From Candidozyma auris (Eukaryota; Ascomycota; Pichiomycetes; Serinales; Metschnikowiaceae), in NCBI RefSeq assembly GCF_003013715.1, contig NC_072815.1, forward strand, positions 1-64,000: a stretch of DNA of 64,000 bases, given 5' to 3'. Numbering within the stretch: position 1 is the stretch's first letter; the number at the start of each line of letters is the position of its first letter. Below the pieces are notes generated by a model. The model was not told the origin of the DNA. It searched no databases and saw nothing but the letters and a program-made list of their open reading frames with translations. Positions 53,591 to 61,943 of the stretch are shown here, in pieces. The translations under genes and the position numbers were made by a program.

Positions 53591-55876
53591 ATGGTCGACA
53601 ATACGCCAGACTCCCTCAACCCGTCCAACAGCTTTCTAGGAGCCATCCGAGACGCCATAGCTGAACAGTCACAGTATGCTGACGACCACCTGATCACATG
53701 GGATCGCTTCGGATCGTTATCGGCTTATGTGTGCTCCTTCTACGGGTTCTCCACGATGTTCCTTGCGTTTATCCTTAATCGTACGGCAATCTTTGCCACG
53801 GCTCGTTCAAGCAACTGGCCAGGACTCAGATTGGCCCGCAGTCGGAGCGCCAATTCCCGCTCTCAGTGGCTTTTCACGATCACTACCACTTTCCTCAGGC
53901 TCTCTGCCGCTGCTGCGTTGCTTTACGCGATGAAAAATGTGCTTGTGACGCTAAAGATTATCAAGGATAATGCTCAGGACCCTGACCTGCTTCCACTTTT
54001 GATCCGGCTCATTCCTAGTGACTGGCTTCAGTACGACCCGGTGAAATACGCTACCGACCGATATATGAGTATGCCCAGAACAGAAGTACGCTTTGGTCCG
54101 ACATCAGATATGCTTTGGCCCGTGTACTTAGCTGCAAGCTACCTGGAGTTTATCGAGGTGTTCGTCTCGGCGATCTCCGGGAAAACTCCGAAAGTGGGCA
54201 GAGCGATCACCATTCTTGAGCTCTCTGTGTCTCTTCAAGAGGTGAGCTCCGGGTTGAGCTTTCTCAGGAAGTATAACACAGCAAAGAGACCCACAGAGCA
54301 AGTGTTGATGGTGTGCATGTTTCTGTTGGCAGACCACCTTCTTTTCCACTTCGGGACCCTCTTGTACGGCAGGAGGTACCGTTTGATCCCCCTGTCGATA
54401 ATTAGCATCATGTTCCTCAGCTACCACTTGCGCTGCTTAAGGAACGGTTCATGGATCAATTTTCCCGCTGTGATCATTTCAGCTTACACTTCGCTACTAT
54501 TCTTGTGGGCGGTGATTATCCTGTGTGCATTGATCTTCCTTCTTGCTATCATTGCCAAGGGATCCAAGTATGAGGAACTCCAGTTTGCCAGTTACTTTTC
54601 TACCTCCGAAGAAGGCAACGAGTTTTTCTCGAAGCACATTGGTTGTTCTCTTGACGATGACTTTTTCCTGTTCTCTCTGAAATTGAGTTTATTTGCAATC
54701 ACGCTGGCCGGCAGATCAAGTTACATTACAGAGTATAATTACGTCACGGGTTCTCAGAGCACCTGGATCGAGCAGTCTTTGGCAGATAAATTGTCATCTA
54801 TCTTTGGCGCTGGTAGCCTTAGTAGAGATGCCGATTCGGTGAAAAGCGGGAAGATTCTTGCATACCTCAAGGCGAACCGAATGTCAGGATACGGGAATCT
54901 CGTAGACAGGCCACCTCTTCGTCTCATCTCGATGGCAAGAGACGAAAAGTTCAACTTCAAATTACAAGGGGCTTGGAAACAAAGGTACCACTACTTCCGC
55001 GAGTCCATTGTGCGCTTGTACCAGCTCGTGTCAGCGTTGATTAGCTCATTCACCTTTCAGTTGATACCTAACCTATTCCGTAAATATATCTTGAGAAGAC
55101 CAGTCAGTCTCTGGGGCAGTGATCACGAAACAGAGGAAGAATACAGACAACGCCAGAGCAGAGCACCTAAGTTTGTGCAGCAGTTCATCAAGAAGAGAGA
55201 ACCGAAACAAAGTTCTGGTTCCAAATTCAACATCAACGATCTTCAAGATGACGATATCGCTGCCCAATACTCAACTTTACTACAAAGTGTCGAGTTCAAT
55301 GAGGAAGATGAGTCTCCAGACTACGTCATTGAAGACCATGAGCTGGAATATGAGACGGATTCAGAAGCAGAATCTATTGACCTCACGCATGGCCAAATAA
55401 TCCCAGGAAGAACGCCCTTGCAAGCCACAGCGGTAACTCTGGCGCTTGGGGAATTGATGACAGCAGAAAATTTGCTTGAGATGCTTCAGGAGGACCCAGA
55501 TTTGCTCATGCAGCACCTTAATTACGACAGTGCCAAAGAAGGAATAATGACCAGATCCCGTTATCGTGCACGCAACCGGAAGGGGTTCCACGAGGCCGAG
55601 GAGCTTTTGGACTTGCTCTTGACGAAAAGGGCTCGAGAGGAACGCAAAAACACCCGATCAGGCCAAGATGGCGGCGACGACGACGACGAAGACTTGCTAG
55701 ATGCAAGATTAGCATGTGTCGTCTGTCAAGTCAACATAAGAGAAATAATTACATGGCCATGCAAGTGTTTTGCCATATGTGAGAGCTGTCGTCTCAGTCT
55801 CATGGCAAAAAACATGGAAGGCTGCGTGTGTTGTCGAAGAGATGTTGAAGGTGTATCCAGAGTTTATCTTCCTTGA
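53591..55876 (+). CDS. Asi1/Asi3-like inner nuclear membrane RING ubiquitin ligase
   Basis: This 761-residue protein has several membrane helices in the first 400 residues: near 45-65, 95-120, 230-270, 285-325 and 350-370. A cytosolic or nucleoplasmic acidic region follows. A C-terminal RING-type motif spans about 705-755: CVVCQVNIREIITWPCKC, CESCRLSL and CVCCRRD. That helices-then-end-RING layout, and the WPCKCFAICESCR pattern, match the yeast Asi1/Asi3 proteins. These form the Asi complex, which degrades mislocalised and unassembled proteins at the inner nuclear membrane and keeps Stp1/Stp2 nutrient signalling off. The single copy here cannot be assigned to Asi1 or Asi3. Its neighbour NPR3, 9 kb away, is also an amino-acid signalling gene. 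I see no operational link between them. Confidence 0.75.
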   Translation: MVDNTPDSLNPSNSFLGAIRDAIAEQSQYADDHLITWDRFGSLSAYVCSFYGFSTMFLAFILNRTAIFATARSSNWPGLRLARSRSANSRSQWLFTITTTFLRLSAAAALLYAMKNVLVTLKIIKDNAQDPDLLPLLIRLIPSDWLQYDPVKYATDRYMSMPRTEVRFGPTSDMLWPVYLAASYLEFIEVFVSAISGKTPKVGRAITILELSVSLQEVSSGLSFLRKYNTAKRPTEQVLMVCMFLLADHLLFHFGTLLYGRRYRLIPLSIISIMFLSYHLRCLRNGSWINFPAVIISAYTSLLFLWAVIILCALIFLLAIIAKGSKYEELQFASYFSTSEEGNEFFSKHIGCSLDDDFFLFSLKLSLFAITLAGRSSYITEYNYVTGSQSTWIEQSLADKLSSIFGAGSLSRDADSVKSGKILAYLKANRMSGYGNLVDRPPLRLISMARDEKFNFKLQGAWKQRYHYFRESIVRLYQLVSALISSFTFQLIPNLFRKYILRRPVSLWGSDHETEEEYRQRQSRAPKFVQQFIKKREPKQSSGSKFNINDLQDDDIAAQYSTLLQSVEFNEEDESPDYVIEDHELEYETDSEAESIDLTHGQIIPGRTPLQATAVTLALGELMTAENLLEMLQEDPDLLMQHLNYDSAKEGIMTRSRYRARNRKGFHEAEELLDLLLTKRAREERKNTRSGQDGGDDDDEDLLDARLACVVCQVNIREIITWPCKCFAICESCRLSLMAKNMEGCVCCRRDVEGVSRVYLP

Positions 55877-56510
55877 GCTAGACCTCAAGATAATGATTGT
55901 GGTCCCCACGAGGCGTAACCACTATTGGGTGCAAAAAAAGACCTTAAGAAAGAGAAGCAGGGCAGAATTGCGAAAAAGCGAAATATTGCAAATTACCACA
56001 AAAGCGGGATCCTCATTCGCATCTTTTGCCCGTGGGGCAACCTGGAGCCACATTTATTCAGTATTTCGGAATCTTCACCACGGGCAGCTTTATTGTAAAA
56101 TGAGGTCGAACGCAAAGTTCTCACCTAGGGGAAATCTCACGCGGGAGCGCAAAATACCACCGGTGCAATTGAGAAAATCAATGCTCGCCCCTAAGTAAAA
56201 AAACCCATTTTTCCTCCCGCGATGCGTCTTTTTGCCTAGCCTGCTCACTAACAAAAACGTAAAAACGGACTTTGGCATTGCCCACCCGTGCACCGCGACC
56301 ACACATTCACAATTACAGCCGGGTACATTAAATAGCGTGTTAGGCCCCAGTGGAATCCCAGTCTTGTCAACCAAATATTGGAAACTGGATTCAGGGAGAT
56401 AAAAATCTCACTGGTTAAGCTATTGGTATTTACATTTTTCATCTGCCTCGCTCGCGTGCCTTGAATTTTCCAAGGCGCCCCCATTCAAAATAACGTTCAA
56501 GATTTTTAAC
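55877..56510. other. LCB1 promoter region
   Basis: A 0.63-kb intergenic stretch between two tandem plus-strand genes. A weak frame continues past the ASI stop but has no features. No specific element is recognised. Confidence 0.5.
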
Positions 56511-58226
56511 ATGTCAACTATTGAAACCGTCACCTCCACGACAACGGCGATACCGCCCACGGCGGAGTTGTTGGAGGCTGCCTTTAGAAAATATGTTCTT
56601 CGCTATTTGAACTTATTGGACCGGGTCCCGGGAGGAGCGGTTCTTTTGCGCTACATCAAGTCGTCCTACAGAGACGACCCAATTCGGTCGTTAATTGAGT
56701 TTTCGTTGGTGATTTTCGCCGCCACTTACTTTTTCTCTTCGAAGAAGAAAGAAAACAGAAGGGATTTGTTGACCTTGTCGAAGCGGGAAATCGATGAGCT
56801 CATTGAGGACTGGCAGCCTGCCCCGTTGGTAGAGCCAGTAACAGAAGCTGAGAAATGGAGACTTGAGGATATGGTTGTCAAGGGAGAGAATTCCTCTCAC
56901 ATTAGCATCGTGCAGCACCCTGAGATTCCCCTGGCGGTGAACTTGGCCGGTACAGATTTTCTCAACCTTAACGCTGATCAAAGAATGAAGGACGCCGCCA
57001 GACAGACCATCAACTCCGCTGGTGTGGGCGCCTGTGGGCCACCAAACTTCTACGGTACTCAAGATGCTCATGTGCGTTTGGAGGAGGACTTGGCCCGCTA
57101 CTTGAACACAGAGAGCGCCATTCTCTATGGTCAGGATCTTGTCACTGCTGGATCTGTCATTCCTGCTTTCTTAAAAAGGGGTGACTTGGCCGTCGTGGAC
57201 AGCGGTGTCAACCAGGCAATTCAAAAAGCCTTGATTGTCAGCAGATGCGATATTGTGTGGTATAAGCACAATGATATTGATCATTTGGAGCAAGTTTTGG
57301 GCGAACTCCAAGGTGTTTTGGCGAACCAGAAGCCATTGCGTAGGAGATTCATCATTACGGAAGGTTTGTTCGCCTACTCTGGTGAGCTTGCCAAGTTGCC
57401 TGCCATCGTCGCTTTGAAGAACAAGTACAAATACAGATTGTTCTTGGACGAGACCTTGTCTATCGGTACCATTGGCAAGTTGGGCAGAGGTGTTTGTGAG
57501 CATTTCGATATCGACAGAGACGAGATTTCCATCACCATTGGCTCATTGGCAAACGCTTTCTCTTCTTCTGGAGGATTCTGTGCGGGAGTAGAACCAATGA
57601 TTCACCACCAAAGAATCAACTCCAACGCCTACGTCTTCAGTGCTGCGCTACCACCTTACTCTGCTAGAGTTGGCTCAGAGGCCATAAAGTTGATCTCTGA
57701 GGATGTTACCGGTGACGGCGAGTCAAGGCTTCTTCAGGTGTTGCATCAACTCCTTAGACAAGCATACGATAAGTTGACGGATAACTTAAAAGATTCCAAG
57801 TATTTTGAAGTCAAGTCAAGCAGGTGGAGTCCTATCATCCATTTGGGTTTCAAAGATGAGTACCGCAATGTTCTAGAGCTCCCTGAGGTATACGGAAACA
57901 ATGTGTTATTGACCACGGGCAAGCCTTCGAAAAAACAGAACCCATTCAACGTCAAGTACACGTTAGAATGTTATATTCTTCAAAAAATTATCAACGCAAC
58001 ACTCTCTAAGGACCACGTTTTGCTCAACAGGACAAGAATCGTCTATGAACAAGAGAATCTTCCCGTTTTGAGCCCCAGATTGTTGATCCACCTCAACATC
58101 GGCGTCACTTGGGAAGAGTTAAGTGCTGTTCTTGACGACTTGCCCTCTGTTATGAATGCTATTTGCAAAGAGGTCGAGCTGCCCGCTGACTTAGACAGGC
58201 TCTACAATGAGATGATCAGCCAGTAA
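56511..58226 (+). CDS. LCB1: Serine palmitoyltransferase subunit 1
   Basis: This 571-residue protein has the fold of the alpha-oxoamine synthase family (PLP-dependent) and forms the non-catalytic partner of Lcb2 in the ER, making 3-ketosphinganine from serine and palmitoyl-CoA. A membrane helix lies near residues 60-78 (IRSLIEFSLVIFAATYFF). GVGACGPPNFYGTQDAH contains Cys175, which aligns with the cysteine that is mutated in human hereditary neuropathy (C133). RLFLDETLSIGTIGKLGRG is the cofactor-domain segment. The Lys that binds PLP in Lcb2 is absent in the equivalent TIGSLANAFSSSGGFCAG. Length is close to yeast Lcb1 (558). It is convergent with CDC23. Confidence 0.95.
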   Translation: MSTIETVTSTTTAIPPTAELLEAAFRKYVLRYLNLLDRVPGGAVLLRYIKSSYRDDPIRSLIEFSLVIFAATYFFSSKKKENRRDLLTLSKREIDELIEDWQPAPLVEPVTEAEKWRLEDMVVKGENSSHISIVQHPEIPLAVNLAGTDFLNLNADQRMKDAARQTINSAGVGACGPPNFYGTQDAHVRLEEDLARYLNTESAILYGQDLVTAGSVIPAFLKRGDLAVVDSGVNQAIQKALIVSRCDIVWYKHNDIDHLEQVLGELQGVLANQKPLRRRFIITEGLFAYSGELAKLPAIVALKNKYKYRLFLDETLSIGTIGKLGRGVCEHFDIDRDEISITIGSLANAFSSSGGFCAGVEPMIHHQRINSNAYVFSAALPPYSARVGSEAIKLISEDVTGDGESRLLQVLHQLLRQAYDKLTDNLKDSKYFEVKSSRWSPIIHLGFKDEYRNVLELPEVYGNNVLLTTGKPSKKQNPFNVKYTLECYILQKIINATLSKDHVLLNRTRIVYEQENLPVLSPRLLIHLNIGVTWEELSAVLDDLPSVMNAICKEVELPADLDRLYNEMISQ

Positions 58227-58243
58227 GCAAATAAGCTCGGCGT

Positions 58244-58279
58244 CGTTGGACTTATCGTGGCCGTTGGACTTATCGTGGC
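58244..58279 (+). repeat. Tandem 18-bp duplication downstream of LCB1
   Basis: Two exact copies of CGTTGGACTTATCGTGGC lie directly after the LCB1 stop (58224-58226), with a third partial copy following. It probably lies in the 3' untranslated region. No function is suggested. Confidence 0.9.
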
Positions 58280-58371
58280 CGTTGGCATTTTAATAACTAT
58301 AAATAATTCTCTAGACCAATGTGGCCCTCCCCTACATAGAACGCTTGAACGCAGACCTACCCTGTTTTTAA

Positions 58372-60111
58372 TTAATACGTCATTCTCTCCCTGGCATCCT
58401 TCGCTATAGCTCTTGCCTCTTCCACATCGTGAGCGTTATCAAAGTTAGATTCCCTGGCAAGATCATATGCCTCATTGTACCTATGACTCTCCAACGCATG
58501 TCTTGCAAGCCATAATCTGGCTTTCGACGTTTCGTCACTGAGACCCCAGTCGAACTCTTGTTCCAAGCACATGCGCATATACTTGTATGTTTCCTTCGAG
58601 CGACCAAGTTTTTCTGATATGGTGGCAAGCTTGTAACAAATATGAGGTTCCACACTAACTTGAGGCTCTCCTTCCTCTGTGTTAATCTCGTTGAGACTAT
58701 CAATAGACAAGGCTTTTTCAAACGAACGCACAGCTTCTTCCAACTTGTCAATCTTCTCGTAGCAGTTCCCAATGGCCTGCCACATACGTTTATCCATGGG
58801 TTGCAAGTTCGTCGCTCGTTGGTAATAGTAAAGTGCATACAAGTGCATATCCAACACTTCATATGCCTGTCCCAAACCATACCAGGCTCTGAAGTCTTTG
58901 GCATTGATATCGACAGCCCTTCTGTAGGACTCTATTGCCGCATGCGAGTTCTTGAGCTCCACGAACTCGTGGCCCATCAATGTCCATGCACTAAGACAAA
59001 GTTTATTAAGTAGGAGAGCCCTTCTAAAATACATCACTGCCTTTTCGTGTTCACCTTTCATGGAGTGGTAGTTTGCAACGATGCAACACGTCTCTGAACG
59101 GTAGTTATCAATCTGGGTGGCATGGTGGGCAAGGTACGCTAGCTTGGACTTGTTTTCCATAACATATAGCATGTTGGAGTATGTATCTAAGTCATCAAGA
59201 CGTACCGGATCTTTCGCCAAGATCTCATCAAACATTTGCTCTGCCTGAAAGTAATCAAGCCCATGATATGCTACCAAGAATTTTTGTATCTTGAGGAAAA
59301 CAAAGTCAGGGAAGAGCTCGACCAAGCTGGTGAATTTCTCCGTGAACATTGCCAGCTGCTGATAAAACTCCTGCAAAAGTACCACCTCGAAGAGGGTGAA
59401 CATAACATGCCCTGCTAATGTTGGTTCCTTCTTCTTGACATGCGTGACAAATTTGTGGGCCTCCTCAAATGTGGAGAATGTAGCAATAAGCTCCTGCCAA
59501 CAGCTCCAATTGTACGGGAATAACTTCACCGAGCAAAATAGCAGTTGCTGAGCCAACTGGTGTTTCTTCTTCTTGTTGTACGTGAGACCTGCCAAAAAAT
59601 GTAAGTGGGCATTCTCTTCGCCAGCTTTCTCATGATACAGATCAACTTTGGCAACAATCTTCCCCAAGGTGCTGTTGAGCTCTTCCAAAGTCTCTTGCCG
59701 ATGCTCCTGGTCACTTTCATCCGAAAAGCTTTCTTGCGCTTTGAGCATGCTTTGCTTGTGGAACGAATTCACAGACCCATCATTGTCCTCCGTCGCTTTC
59801 TTGTCTATACTGATGAACATTGAGTACAAGCGCAAGAAAAGAGCGTCTCCAGATACGCAATTCCGAAGCGTGTAAGCCGCACGCGAGAACTCTTTGTTGT
59901 TGAAGTAGTTTTTCGCTAGCATAAACTGGAATCGGTCCCGTTTCTGCTGTGTTGATAGCGTTGGATGCGTATACTCGAACTCCTCCTCCGTAGATGCCAA
60001 CCCAACAAGCGCTTCCGTAGCCCATTTGGCCGCATTATACAAGCACAAATCATCTAGTAGAATAGCCGCCTGGTAGAGGTCATGACGTAGTTTATGTACT
60101 TCTGTGGGCAT
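58372..60111 (-). CDS. CDC23: Cdc23/Apc8, anaphase-promoting complex TPR subunit
   Basis: This 579-residue protein starts at the ATG at 60111 (MPTEVHKLRHDLYQAAILL). The longer frame begins at GTG and has no family match upstream. The N-terminal third resembles the Cdc23 N-domain (LYNAAKWATEALVGL, NKEFSRAAYTLRNC). About nine tetratricopeptide repeats follow, including CIVANYHSMKGEHEKAVMYF, SAWTLMGHEFVELKNSHAAI and DFRAWYGLGQAYEVLDMHLY. Cdc23 dimerises in the APC/C arc lamp and binds coactivator Ile-Arg tails. It shares a 70-bp divergent promoter with the next gene, an unusually tight arrangement. Confidence 0.95.
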   Translation of the reverse strand: MPTEVHKLRHDLYQAAILLDDLCLYNAAKWATEALVGLASTEEEFEYTHPTLSTQQKRDRFQFMLAKNYFNNKEFSRAAYTLRNCVSGDALFLRLYSMFISIDKKATEDNDGSVNSFHKQSMLKAQESFSDESDQEHRQETLEELNSTLGKIVAKVDLYHEKAGEENAHLHFLAGLTYNKKKKHQLAQQLLFCSVKLFPYNWSCWQELIATFSTFEEAHKFVTHVKKKEPTLAGHVMFTLFEVVLLQEFYQQLAMFTEKFTSLVELFPDFVFLKIQKFLVAYHGLDYFQAEQMFDEILAKDPVRLDDLDTYSNMLYVMENKSKLAYLAHHATQIDNYRSETCCIVANYHSMKGEHEKAVMYFRRALLLNKLCLSAWTLMGHEFVELKNSHAAIESYRRAVDINAKDFRAWYGLGQAYEVLDMHLYALYYYQRATNLQPMDKRMWQAIGNCYEKIDKLEEAVRSFEKALSIDSLNEINTEEGEPQVSVEPHICYKLATISEKLGRSKETYKYMRMCLEQEFDWGLSDETSKARLWLARHALESHRYNEAYDLARESNFDNAHDVEEARAIAKDARERMTY

Positions 60112-60181
60112 GCGGGATCTCAAGTGATTTTGGAGTGAGACATATGTTCGCACTACAGAATCTCATCAACATACTTCAATC

Positions 60182-61318
60182 ATGGTGAAGGAGGAAGACT
60201 TGCTGACGTCATTGAAGCAGCTCGAGGGGTCTTTGGATTCAACAAATGAATTGTTGCTGCTTGTGAATAAGATTGCAGGGGAGAAGGAGGCCAACATGGC
60301 ATCTTTAAGACTGGCTCAGAGAAAAGCGATGTTGGACTCACTCAACGTGAAGAGAACGCATAAACAGTACAAAGTGTGGGAAAACGAAAAACGGGACAAC
60401 TTCATCGCCAGCGAAATTAAGGCGTACAACAAGAAGTACGCTCAGATGTCGAGGTTGCACACAGAATTGAGCGAGTTGGAGGAGAAGTTGAATGATACTA
60501 GAAAGCAGGTGTATTTACCCAATTTCAGATTCTCCATTCAGACGTTACAAAACTACGATAACGGATCTCTTTTGAAGTACGTTAAAAAAGACGAGGCAGG
60601 TACCTATCCTCTGCTGGTACGTTTAGGTGAGCTATTCAGCCTTGAGCCAAACTCAACTCAGTTAGCACCAGACTTCCAAACTTTCAATAAACTTGTGAAT
60701 TTGGAATTCCATCTCCGAACGCTCTGCCAAATCAAATACGAGGTGCTTCTACGGATCAAGGCGCATCTTGATAACAAGAACTCTCAATGGGCCAAACGAG
60801 ACAACTCACTTAATGCGTTTATTACACGAGATCTCCGCGAGACGATAGATTTGGTGAAGAAGATCAGGGCCTCAGAGACACAAGATTTAAGGGACATTGA
60901 CGTTGACTCGGAGTTTGACTACGATGGAGAGCGTGACGAGGAGAGAGATGATGAAGACGAAGAGAAGGATCCTGAAGAAAATGGCGAAGAACAGAACGAG
61001 GACCAAGGCGAGAACCAGAATGAGGAGAGAAGTCACGAGGGGAAGGATCATGAGGAGAATTACAACGGCGAGGATGACGTAGCAAGATCTGGCGATGATG
61101 AAGAAATTAGGGAAGTTGAAGAGTCACAAGCAGATGGGGATGCCCAGGACAAGATGAATGTCGATCAAGAGGAGGGTGTTCTGGAGAAGCAGGTCGAGGA
61201 CGACGAAAATGAGGAAGAGGGCCTCCAACAAACCGAAATTGGTGCTCAAGCAGACGAGGCTAACGACGCAATGGATGCGGTTGGAGATCAAGAGTCTACG
61301 GAAATGCTTATCGACTAA
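60182..61318 (+). CDS. Coiled-coil protein with acidic tail, possible THO subunit (Mft1-like)
   Basis: This 378-residue protein starts MVKEEDLLTSLKQLEGSLDS. Residues 1-120 are predicted coiled coil (many Leu/Lys/Glu heptads, EIKAYNKKYAQMSRLHTELSEL). A helical core runs to about 235, and residues 240-378 are extremely acidic with Glu/Asp/Asn/Gln runs and end in STEMLID. The coiled coil plus long acidic tail and length are close to yeast Mft1, a THO/TREX subunit of mRNA export (392 residues). The similarity is of layout, not of clear sequence, so this is a suggestion only. Low complexity in the tail explains the shadow frames on both strands. Confidence 0.4.
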   Translation: MVKEEDLLTSLKQLEGSLDSTNELLLLVNKIAGEKEANMASLRLAQRKAMLDSLNVKRTHKQYKVWENEKRDNFIASEIKAYNKKYAQMSRLHTELSELEEKLNDTRKQVYLPNFRFSIQTLQNYDNGSLLKYVKKDEAGTYPLLVRLGELFSLEPNSTQLAPDFQTFNKLVNLEFHLRTLCQIKYEVLLRIKAHLDNKNSQWAKRDNSLNAFITRDLRETIDLVKKIRASETQDLRDIDVDSEFDYDGERDEERDDEDEEKDPEENGEEQNEDQGENQNEERSHEGKDHEENYNGEDDVARSGDDEEIREVEESQADGDAQDKMNVDQEEGVLEKQVEDDENEEEGLQQTEIGAQADEANDAMDAVGDQESTEMLID

Positions 61319-61338
61319 ATGTAATGGGCTTATATATC

Positions 61339-61743
61339 TTATTGCTGGACAGGTTCCGTCTTAACCGGCTCGGCATTGGCAGCCAGCCCGTTGAAAATAT
61401 AGTGGAACACCTGGCTGGCGTTGTCGCCCTGTGCTCTTCTATAGTTGACAATCCTTGTGAGCTGATAGCCTGCAACACCACCAAGGAAGAAATTTACAGA
61501 TGCCAAAAGATAGTTTCTGGGTCTGATGGCGAAGCCAGCCCATCTCGTCCAGATGGCACCGGTGGCGAAAAGTGCCAATTGTTGTGTTCCCGACAACTTC
61601 TCGACGGGTCTTTGAATGTCATTGAGACCGGCAATAACTAAACTCCATTTAAACACAGGTGCCCAGAAATGCACAGTTTTCGGTCCGGTCTCTGCGTTGA
61701 GAAAACGTTGAAATTTAGATGCGTGTCCAGCAGCAGAGGCCAT
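61339..61743 (-). CDS. MPC2: Mitochondrial pyruvate carrier subunit Mpc2/Mpc3
   Basis: This 134-residue protein begins MASAAGHASKFQRFLNAETG. Family landmarks are the ETGPKTVHFWAP motif, WSLVIAGLNDIQRPVEKLSG, WTRWAGFAIRPRNYLLASVNFFLG and the YQLTRI end, giving three short membrane helices. With Mpc1 it forms the inner-membrane heterodimer that imports pyruvate into the matrix. Length is close to yeast Mpc2 (129). Its stop lies 20 bp past that of the convergent neighbour. Which of the fungal Mpc2/Mpc3 paralogs it is cannot be told. Confidence 0.92.
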   Translation of the reverse strand: MASAAGHASKFQRFLNAETGPKTVHFWAPVFKWSLVIAGLNDIQRPVEKLSGTQQLALFATGAIWTRWAGFAIRPRNYLLASVNFFLGGVAGYQLTRIVNYRRAQGDNASQVFHYIFNGLAANAEPVKTEPVQQ

Positions 61744-61943
61744 GGCGATGTGGGAGTGTTTTGTGTGTTACGCTATTTGCTAGGAGCAGATTGGTGTATA
61801 AGTACGGAATACTCATTTCCACCTTTTGATATTTTCCTGCAGACAAGCGGCTCACCCTCTCGCTCGGTAAGAAGCACTCCTATCAACTCCGACTGCCACC
61901 AATTTTTGTAATGCTACAGGTTCTTTAACAAAAATCTATGAAT

